A DNA stretch of 64,000 nt from Rivularia sp963920925 (GTDB lineage: Bacteria > Cyanobacteriota > Cyanobacteriia > Cyanobacteriales > Nostocaceae), in contig NZ_CAWUDI010000022.1 of the NCBI RefSeq assembly GCF_963920925.1, forward strand, positions 1-64,000, in the 5' to 3' direction. Under the pieces are notes generated by a model, which saw only the letters and a list, made by a program, of their open reading frames with translations, ran no database searches and was not told the DNA's origin. Numbering within the stretch: position 1 is the first letter of the stretch; every line of letters starts with the position of its first letter. A program made the translations under genes and the position numbers. Positions 35,201 to 42,700 of the stretch are shown here, piece after piece.

Positions 35201-37020
35201 AATCCTTCTTTAATTTCCCAGTCTAAATTCCATCTCTGCTGGAGTTGATGAACGGAAAGTTCGGCTTCAGTAGCGATTAAAACTGCTACCTTGTCTCCTT
35301 CGTTTACCGAAGCATCTTTCAAAGCGCGTTCGGCTACTTTGAGCATTAACAGTTGTTGTTTGTTGAGTTTTTCTAACTCATTGGGGGGAATTTTACTAGA
35401 TACGGTATCAATTTCAAATTCACTAATATAAGCTCCCGTAGGTGCTTTACCTTCAGGTAAATTATATTTTTCCAGTAGTTCTGTTTTATTTTCTACACCA
35501 TGCCATCTTTGATCGGGTAGAGGAATAAAATGTTGTTTTCCTTGGTAAATACTGCTTTCAAAAGCATCCAACCCATCGCAACCACCGAAAAAGGCATCCA
35601 TTCCCACAATCGCCATTTTAGCGAGTTTGAGGGGTTGGTTCAATTCTTCAGATGTAGTGTTTTTATTTTGTTCTAAAATTAGATGTGCGTTAGTCCCACC
35701 CAAGCCAAAAGCACTAACTCCAGCGCGTTTTATCGAACCGCTTTTTGAGTGCCAGTTAGTTGGACTAGTTACAATTCTACTCGGTGAAATTACGTTATCT
35801 TCCGAACCGATGGGGTCTGTAATATTAATAGTTGTGGGAATAATACCCTTGCTCATGCTCAAGAGTACTTTTATCATACTCGCGCTAGCAGCACCAGTCA
35901 GCAAATGTCCGATATTGGATTTTACCGAACCCGTAAACGGAGTTGCTTGATATTTACCAAAGAAAGTTTCGACAGAATTAAATTCGGTACTGTCTCCTAA
36001 TAAAGTTCCAGTAGCATGACACTCCATATAGTCGAGAACTTTGGGATTGATATCAGCTTCCGAATAAGCCTTTTCAAAAGCTAAAGTTTGTCCTTTGGGG
36101 TTGGGGCTGAGTAAATGTTTACCCCTACCATCGTTAGAAAGTCCGTTACCCGTTATTGAGGCGTAAATGCGATCGCCATCTCTAACTGCATCGCTATAGC
36201 GTTTGAGAACGAGCATTCCCACGCCTTCCGAGGTAATTAATCCCCTGGAAGATTTATCTAAGGGGCGGCTAATATCGTTGTTTTCTGGATAGCCTTGGAT
36301 GCCCGAAAAAAGCATCCTGATAAATATCGGATCGGCACAACTAATACCACCAGCTAACATCAAGTCAGCTTTGTGTGTCCATAGATAATGAGATGCTAAT
36401 TTAGCAGCATATAAGGGTGAGGAACAAGCAGCATCCAGGCAAAAATGGATGTGAGAGAGAGATAAAGCTTGAGAAATGATAGCAGCGGGTAAACCCGATA
36501 TCATACCGTTATAAAATGATGTCTCTTCGGAGTTAGGTAAACTTGCGGTGGCAAAATCCTCTTGCTGCAAAAGTTCTGCAATTGCAGGATTCAACACCTG
36601 TTGATAAAGCGGTTCAAATAATTGATTTGATGATTTCGTAGGTAGCGAGAGTGTGCCCAACAGTACTCCACATTTGGAAAGAACAGACTTGTCTTCCAAG
36701 TAACCACTATTTTGTAATGCTTGCTTTGCAGCATAAAGCGACCATTTAAAGGTGTCATCTAGATTTTGTAGCAACGAAGAGGGAAGATTATATCCCGATG
36801 CATCAAACTTAAAATTACGTACAAACCCCCCTTGCAAGGAGTAAACTTTATCTGCTTTTCCTTTTACCGGATCGTAAAATATAGTTGGTTCTATACCAAT
36901 CTCATCAATACTTAACTCGGAAGTAGAATCCTTTTGTTCAATTAAATTATGCCAAAACTCTTCAGCATTTTTAGCATCCGGGAATAAACATGAGAACCCA
37001 ACGATCGCAATTTTTTCCAT
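32278..37020 (-). CDS. hglC: Heterocyst glycolipid synthase KS-CLF-AT subunit (HglC-like)
   Basis: 1580 residues. The first ketosynthase (about 1-450) has the active Cys in LDAACSSPLYAAK (about 199) and His residues in ECHATGTLLGD and KSNIGHLLTGAASA. The second ketosynthase-like domain (about 465-900) lacks the Cys (LTISAGENSTF) and the HGTGT motif, keeping only SVKANIGHTYVASG, so it is a chain-length factor. An acyltransferase-like domain (about 1010-1370) carries GYSLGE in place of GHSLGE. A low-complexity Lys/Pro tail repeats APKPVEKE-type units. The layout equals the KS-CLF of PfaC plus a PfaB-like AT. It elongates the glycolipid chain with the HglE and HglD proteins. Second-last large gene of the operon. 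Symbol by analogy. Confidence 0.8.
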   Translation of the reverse strand: MEKIAIVGFSCLFPDAKNAEEFWHNLIEQKDSTSELSIDEIGIEPTIFYDPVKGKADKVYSLQGGFVRNFKFDASGYNLPSSLLQNLDDTFKWSLYAAKQALQNSGYLEDKSVLSKCGVLLGTLSLPTKSSNQLFEPLYQQVLNPAIAELLQQEDFATASLPNSEETSFYNGMISGLPAAIISQALSLSHIHFCLDAACSSPLYAAKLASHYLWTHKADLMLAGGISCADPIFIRMLFSGIQGYPENNDISRPLDKSSRGLITSEGVGMLVLKRYSDAVRDGDRIYASITGNGLSNDGRGKHLLSPNPKGQTLAFEKAYSEADINPKVLDYMECHATGTLLGDSTEFNSVETFFGKYQATPFTGSVKSNIGHLLTGAASASMIKVLLSMSKGIIPTTINITDPIGSEDNVISPSRIVTSPTNWHSKSGSIKRAGVSAFGLGGTNAHLILEQNKNTTSEELNQPLKLAKMAIVGMDAFFGGCDGLDAFESSIYQGKQHFIPLPDQRWHGVENKTELLEKYNLPEGKAPTGAYISEFEIDTVSSKIPPNELEKLNKQQLLMLKVAERALKDASVNEGDKVAVLIATEAELSVHQLQQRWNLDWEIKEGLNANAISLSSDKLSKLETIVKDGIHHPADSSEFVSYISNIMASRISSLWNFTAPALTISAGENSTFKVLEVAQHLLTTGEADAVLVGAVDLAGGMEHVLLRNELSTVNTGVNTLSYDQKANGWAVGEGAGAIVLKRHQVAKQENECIYAVIDAVSFKQKNATKNDLQSRLGSTDANTVEDACNKAFDTAEIKNKDISYLEVFASGISQEDEAEIEGLLRAYPSGANKLNCAIGSVKANIGHTYVASGIASLIKTALCLYYRYLPATPKWTGVKDINKWENSPFYVVPESRPWFLNPDTEKRTAAINSMGIDGTYAHLIISEEPKKQDRSSRFLQQMPLQLFAIAGNNREDLLQQVENLQNVVNEGSSLPLAAKTTFADYQKRNKEYTLAILARNSKELAREIEAAIKGVNNAFDKGEEWQTPLGSYFTAKPLGKKGEVAFIYPAAVNSYLGIGRNLFRLFPQVHDDIILQNLDSRVSHVEKLVYPRSLNKLSSRELEGLEKQLLDDSSAMFENEIVVARLLSKVLQDNFQVKPKFAFGYSLGEVSMMSAIGIWNQFGQMSNALNTSTLFGDRLSGAKNCVREFWQLPPVEKSPDNNFWCNYVLIATPSQVREAIAAENRVYLTQINTPEEVVIAGEPATCERVIKKLGCNAFRAPFDHVIHCEAMASEHNEIANVNTLPIQENQQNLILYSAAKYAPIELESKAIAEGIATGLCKELDFPRLVNQVYSDGAKIFIETGAGNVCSRWIDKNLSDKEHMTIALNRRGLDDHSSILKALAKLTSHQVDLDLSPLYSTVEESSKKAKLSQRKVTLGGHNITESILTAENKKLFQQSEVNPKPVEKELAAKITEKIKTAPKPVEKEFIAKTTTSQPKETNSPAAAPKKPEVSPMNAVPKQKIERLNAAKTTSYVASTTPKKLASTQNVTNYSQYKKVNTNNLMVHKTHSTFLKSRQDFSQQLSEIIQLQIACAEHLTDN

Positions 37021-37137
37021 ACTTTTTATTCAGTTAACAGTGAACAGTTATCAGTTAATTAAGGGAGTGGGGAATAGGGGGATGGGGAGAAGGGGACAAG
37101 GAGAATTTTAACCTTAAACCTTAGTAACTCTTAACTC

Positions 37138-38883
37138 CTAACTCTTTAAAGATTTAGTTGGAATAATAATTCCTTTGCCACCCAGTAAGCGGGAATAAAT
37201 TTTGCCTTGATTGTCGTGTATTGTAAAATCGGCTGCGACGCTGGTAGCTGTTTTACTTATAATTTCGCAAGAAACGTAAAAAGGTTTATTGCTAGGGGTT
37301 GCTGCAAATTGTTCGTGTTTCTGGATTTGGGCGGGTAAACAAACTTCTTGATGATAGTGCTGCAACCAAACCCATAAAGGATGAGTACTCAAGTCAACAG
37401 AAAAAGGATTTACCCATATAACCGGGAACTGCCCTTGTTGTTTTCTATCGATTTCGTTCCAGACACATTCGATAGTAATTTTTTCTGGACTAATATTTAA
37501 AACTTTTGTCAGCCCTTTAAAAGAATCCCCGTGGAATAAAGGAAATATTGCGGGATTTTCTTGATAAAACTCATTACCTTTAATAGTAATAATATTATCT
37601 TCTGCCATATTTAATTTTTCGTAAGTCGGACTTGGGGTATGTTGCGGTAATAAATGAATATCATCAATACTAAAATGATAGTTAAGTTTTCCGTTTTTAT
37701 TCCTACTCCATATTTTCGCTTTAAAAACTATTTCTTGATGCTCGTGTTTAGCAGTTTCTTCTAAATCTAGGATATATTCTTCTGCCAGTTTTTCATCGAA
37801 AGGTATTCCCTTCAATACTTTAAAATTGTTATAGTAATAAAACCTATATCCTGGATAAAGCTGTTCGCAAGCATTAATCATCCATTGGGTTCCACAAGTA
37901 GCAGGTAAAACTGGCTTTCCACCGACTATATGATCTTGTAAAAAAGGATTAGCTGCTTGGGTTAATCGTCGATGAATGCGATAACTTCTTAACTGAGAAT
38001 TATAATTTAACGGTGCTGGAGGTGGAGAAATCGGACTACCAATTACAACTTGTGTAGAATCCCGGTAAGAATTATGAAGTTCGTTAACTAACATTTTCGC
38101 TCCCGCTTCTACCGGAATAATTTCAATTCCTCTACGGGCAAATTCTTTCTTCAATTCCGGCGTTACCATACCGCTATCCCAGCCACCCCAATTGATAGCC
38201 ACTACATGACATTGGGGATATTGTTGTTTGAGCAGATGAGCCGATTTATTCAGAATTTCATTAGCTAAAGCGTAATCCGATTGACCGACATTACCGTAAA
38301 AACCGGCAATAGAAGAGTATAAAACTAAATGTTCTAATTGAGGAAGATTCACGCAGCTAAGAAGATTTTCTAAACCTTGGATTTTAGCGCTGTAAACTTT
38401 TTCAAAATCTTCCGTACTCTTCTTTTCAATTAACTTATCAGCTAAATTACCCGCACCATGAATAATACCAGTTATTTCACCCATAACTTCTGTTACAGCG
38501 GTTATTTGCTGTTGTAAATCGTGAGTATTTGTAACATCAACGCTAAGATATTCAGCTTCACCTCCTACTTGTTTAATTGTCTCTAAAGTTTGTTTTATTT
38601 CTCGGTCAGAAATAATTTGATTATAAATCTTTTTCACCTGCATGGGAGTAGGTTTTTCTCCCCTAGCAAGCAAATCTTCCATAATCCGTTTTTTTAAAAC
38701 TGCTTCATCAAAGCAATTATTTGCAAATAAAGGTTCGGATTCTAAAAGTTGCGATCGACCTAGTAAAATAAACTTACACGGATATTGCGTTGCCAATTCA
38801 ATCGCACATTTTGCAGTAATACCTTTAGCTCCACCACTGACAAGGAAAACCGATTCGGGATTAATTGAAGTTGCTGTTTTCAT
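37138..38883 (-). CDS. hglD: Ketoreductase-dehydratase protein of the heterocyst glycolipid synthase (HglD-like)
   Basis: 581 residues. Residues 10-280 are the catalytic half of a PKS ketoreductase: VFLVSGGAKGITAKCAIELA, KFILLGRS, GIIHGAGNLADKLIEKK and LYSSIAGFYGNVGQSDYALA, with the catalytic Ser/Tyr near 190-205. Residues 300-575 form a double-hotdog dehydratase of PS-DH/FabA type: PFLQDHIVGGKPVLPATCG (catalytic His near 319), then PLFHGDSFKGLTKVL and HPLWVWLQHYH. The structural half of a KR lies at the C-terminus of the HglE-like protein two genes upstream, so the KR appears split over two polypeptides. It is separated from its upstream partner by the 194-codon gene. Symbol by analogy with Anabaena. 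Confidence 0.75.
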   Translation of the reverse strand: MKTATSINPESVFLVSGGAKGITAKCAIELATQYPCKFILLGRSQLLESEPLFANNCFDEAVLKKRIMEDLLARGEKPTPMQVKKIYNQIISDREIKQTLETIKQVGGEAEYLSVDVTNTHDLQQQITAVTEVMGEITGIIHGAGNLADKLIEKKSTEDFEKVYSAKIQGLENLLSCVNLPQLEHLVLYSSIAGFYGNVGQSDYALANEILNKSAHLLKQQYPQCHVVAINWGGWDSGMVTPELKKEFARRGIEIIPVEAGAKMLVNELHNSYRDSTQVVIGSPISPPPAPLNYNSQLRSYRIHRRLTQAANPFLQDHIVGGKPVLPATCGTQWMINACEQLYPGYRFYYYNNFKVLKGIPFDEKLAEEYILDLEETAKHEHQEIVFKAKIWSRNKNGKLNYHFSIDDIHLLPQHTPSPTYEKLNMAEDNIITIKGNEFYQENPAIFPLFHGDSFKGLTKVLNISPEKITIECVWNEIDRKQQGQFPVIWVNPFSVDLSTHPLWVWLQHYHQEVCLPAQIQKHEQFAATPSNKPFYVSCEIISKTATSVAADFTIHDNQGKIYSRLLGGKGIIIPTKSLKS

Positions 38884-38952
38884 AGATTTTCTGAATGATA
38901 ATTAGTAAAAAAAGGGAGACAAGGAGACAAGGAAAATTTTGACCTTTAACCT

Positions 38953-39537
38953 TTAACCTTTGACCTCATGAATCGGTAATTGTCGAAAATTAATGTAATT
39001 ATCGCGTCTGTCATTAAAGCGCTCTTTTCTAATAGCGGATACGATAGCAAATGTTGTAAATGTGAAAAAAGTTACCATCAATGCTATTAATATTGGAATT
39101 AATTGATCGGTATCGCTATTATTTGTGTTATCCCTATTACTACTATTATTCCTATTAGATTTAGATGTATTAGATATATTAGATGTATTAGATGTATTAG
39201 ATGTATTAGATGTATGACTTACATCCGGTTGAGGAGTCACAGTTACCTGACTTGTACCTCCAATCAGTGTAATATCGCCTAAGTCATGCTTATCTCCAGG
39301 TAAATTAATATTTGATTTGTGGGTTTGATAACCGTTCGCTTCTACTGTTATCTCTCCCTGGAGAACTCCTTTGTCATCAGTATTTGTTGTAAATCGGTAA
39401 ATTCCTTCGATATCGGTGTATAAAACCACGGAATTACCTTTATTATCATCAAATATGACTTTTGCGGCTCTAATAGGCGCTTGTTTGCTCCAATCAACAA
39501 TGCGACCAATATAATTAGCTTTTTGATTTCCAGACAT
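38953..39537 (-). CDS. Carboxypeptidase-regulatory-like domain membrane protein in the hgl operon
   Basis: 194 residues. Residues 8-95 resemble a transthyretin/Cna-B-like beta-sandwich (YIGRIVDWSKQAPIRAAKVI, then TDIEGIYRF, GEITVEANGYQTHK and LPGDKHDLGDITL). A low-complexity linker rich in Asn-Thr-Ser follows (about 108-140), made of tandem SNT units encoded by a TAGATGTAT repeat. One membrane helix (about 145-168) and a basic tail end the protein. The last residues (HEVKG) lie in an AAAGGTC repeat. It sits between the two parts of the polyketide synthase and could tether the synthase complex to a membrane (inference). It may correspond to one of the extra hgl ORFs of Anabaena; I cannot assign which. 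Confidence 0.7.
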   Translation of the reverse strand: MSGNQKANYIGRIVDWSKQAPIRAAKVIFDDNKGNSVVLYTDIEGIYRFTTNTDDKGVLQGEITVEANGYQTHKSNINLPGDKHDLGDITLIGGTSQVTVTPQPDVSHTSNTSNTSNTSNISNTSKSNRNNSSNRDNTNNSDTDQLIPILIALMVTFFTFTTFAIVSAIRKERFNDRRDNYINFRQLPIHEVKG

Positions 39538-39675
39538 GGTATATTAGTAAGTAATTCAAAACTCCTAACTTTGAAGACGGAGTTCCAAATAGTTCAAGGA
39601 AGTTGTAAAAATCTACCTTCTTTAGCTTATAAGGACTCCTTTTCCCAACCCCTAACCCCCAACTCCTAGTTCCCC

Positions 39676-39705
39676 GTAGAGACTTCGCAATTGCGAAGTC
39701 TCTAC
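39676..39705. repeat. Perfect 30-bp palindrome
   Basis: GTAGAGACTTCGCAA followed immediately by its exact reverse complement. It lies between the HglE-like gene and the 194-codon gene, within the operon. A shorter imperfect relative (ACTCCGCAATGGCGAAGTC) is at about 17779-17800. Confidence 0.75.
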
Positions 39706-39781
39706 TGCTTTTTAGGTAATGGGTAATGGGTAATGGGTATTAGGTAATGGGTTATAACCACTAACAACTAACAACTAACCA

Positions 39782-42700
39782 CTAACCACTAACCGTAATA
39801 GTCGTTCTTCCTTGGGTGCCGTAGCCAACTTCGGTGATTAAACGATTGGGATCGTGTAGTTCGGCTTGGATGTGGTTGATGCAGTTTTGAGGATCGATTT
39901 CGGGGTGTATATCAATTGCTCTACAAAAAACTTTTCCCCATTCCCAAGTAAGTGTTTTGGTTAATCCGAATAATCCACCAGCAATAGCGCCAAAGTTAAT
40001 TTTTTGTTCTAATCCAAAAGCGCCATCGAGTCGAGTTACCGTACAGAAGCAGCTGTATCCGCTTTCTGCTGCTGCATTCAGGGATTTTTTGAGATGCTTG
40101 GCAATGAAGAAGACAAGTTTTGCGATCGCCTTTTCTTCGGGAGAGTAGTTTATCTGGTTGGAAGCATTGTTAAATATTGGATGAATATGGATGAAAGCTC
40201 CTATGGAACCGCAGTTAGCTGCAATTGCTGCTAGCTGTTGCTCTAGATGTTTTTCGCTTGTGTCTTCTAAAATTATATTTTTGATATTGCTCGGTAGCAC
40301 CGAACGTGTGGGAATTATTGATTGGGGAAAGCTTAAAACTACGACTTTCAAACCCTTTTGAGTTAATGATTCGGCTAATTCGGCGGTGGTGAGGGAGCCA
40401 TCATCGGTAATTAAAATGATGTTTCCCTCTGGTAGTGCAAATTCTAAAAAATCGGGTTCGGGAAGGAATTGCAATTTAGCGGGATGTCTTGCAACTCCCC
40501 CGATTTGATTTAATGGCTGGCTGATGTCAGACTGTAGCTTTTTTTTTTCTCCTCCAGATAATGTCTGGAGATATTCAACTATTTGTCCGATTGTCCTTAA
40601 TTCGCTGATTTCTTCTAAGTTATCGGGTTTGGGTAAATCCGGGTATGCTTCTTGTAATGCACCCATGATTTCTACCCGTTTAATGGAATCAATACCCAAG
40701 TCGGCTTCCATATCCATTTCCATTTCCAGCATTTCGACAGGATAACCCGTCTTTTCGCTGGTTATTTCTAGCATGGTTTGACCGAGGTTGCTGGTATCAA
40801 CGCTGGCTGAAACGATTTCTGTGCTTAGTTCGGGTTCGATATTTTCTACGGTTTCTGCTTCTTCCGGTTCTACCACTGTTTCTGGGATAGAAATATCAAC
40901 TGTAGGTTGACTTTCAATTTCAGCAGTTTGTATTTCAACGGTGCTGTTATTAGAATCACCCGAAGACAGAGACTGTAAATATTCTACTATTTGACCGATT
41001 GTACGCAGTTCGCTTAGTTCTTCTACGTTATCAGACTTGGGTAAATCGGGATACATTTCCTGCAATGCACCCATAATTTCCACTCGTTTGATAGAATCGA
41101 TGCCTAAATCAGCTTCCATATCCATATCCATCTCCAGCATTTCCACAGGATAACCCGTTTTTTCACTGGTGATAGCTAGGAGGTTTGTATCTAAACCTGA
41201 TAAGTCTACGAATGGGGAGGTGGAGGTGGGGAGATGGGGAGATGGGGAGATGGGGGGAGTAAAACCATTTGTTGAAGTTTCTTCTTCAGTAATGGTATTT
41301 TCGCTACCGGGTTGTGAAGCTTTGTTTGTAACAGCTACTACAGGTTCCGGTAGTGGTTCATTTTTGGTTTCAACTGTGGGGGTATTTCCATTAGTAGAAA
41401 TTTCTTCGGTAACGGTATTTTCTGAGGTTGGTTGTGAAGTTTTATTGGTGACGGGTACACTCAAGCTTGTTTTAACTTCTTGCTCGGTAATACCTTCGTT
41501 TTGAATTACCTGTTCGTATTCTTGCTGGATGTGTTGGAAGAAGTTTTTGGTGTATTCTACTTGATTTTGTAAATACTGTTCGTGAACTTTGAGGGTATCT
41601 CCTTGATGGCTGTGGAACTGAACCATACCGCGCTCTAAGCTTTCGATAATTTTTGGCTTGAGTGTTTCGCCCTCAGACTCAGTTTTAGCAAACAAGGAAT
41701 TCTGCTGCCCCATCAGTTGGAAAAATGTTTTGATGTATTCAACTTGATGGTTGAGGTATTGAGCATGAACTTGCAAATTCTCGCTTTGATTTTGTCCGAA
41801 TTGAGTTAAGACATATTCTAAGCTTTCTAAAACTTGTTCGTAATTTATAAGTTCGTTAGGCTTACTTTGCATATGCATATTTAATTTAGAAGTTGACTGC
41901 GAAGTGGGGGAGGGGGTAGAGGGGGTAGAATTTTCTACTTCAGCGACTTGTTTCTCTTTCTCCTTCTCTTCTATTGCTACTGGTTTGTGATGTCCGTTTC
42001 CGTTGTTGTGATTGGGGATAGAAGTTTGGGAAGAACTAAAATTTTCTATATTCTCTGCTTGTCTCCTTATCTCCTTATCTCCTTGTCTCCTTGTGCCCTT
42101 GTCCCCTTGTCCCCTTGTCCCCTCGTCTCCGTTACCGGAAGCACTAGAAGAAGTTACTGAAACAGTTGCTGTGTCAGATTTGGCAGAAATCTCTACCTGA
42201 TGCGGTTCGCTAATAGCTTTTTCCCATCTCTGCTTTGTTTTCTCTGATACATAGTTGCTACCGTTTAATTTGATATTCAACCCTTTCTTAGTTTCAGCAG
42301 GTTTGATTGGCTCTACTAATTGATAAGGATCGAGATTTTTCAAAGTTATCCCGGCAACTCGTAACTGAATTACAGCTTCTCTTAAACAGTAGTCGCTATC
42401 TTTTCTGGGGCTTGAGTTTAAAGCAATTGCCATGTGAGGGCGATCGCCTAATATATCTTTGACTAAGTTGGTGAGTATTTTTCTAGGCCCGAATTCTATG
42501 AAGCAGTAACCGCCGTCTGCATAGATGTTTTCGATTTCCTGTTTAAATAGTACTGAATTGGATAGTTGTGTTTCAAGGGTTTTTTGTACTTCTGCGGGAT
42601 CTGTAGAGTGCTGTTTTCCTGTAACGTTGGTGTAGACGGGGATTTGAGGTGATTTAAAGGTGATGCTTTTGGTTGCGATCGCAAATGCTTTTTGAGCGAA

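Noticed and set aside
32465..36000. Several plus-strand open frames within the synthase genes
   Set aside because: They are antisense shadows of hglC with no start context or protein texture.
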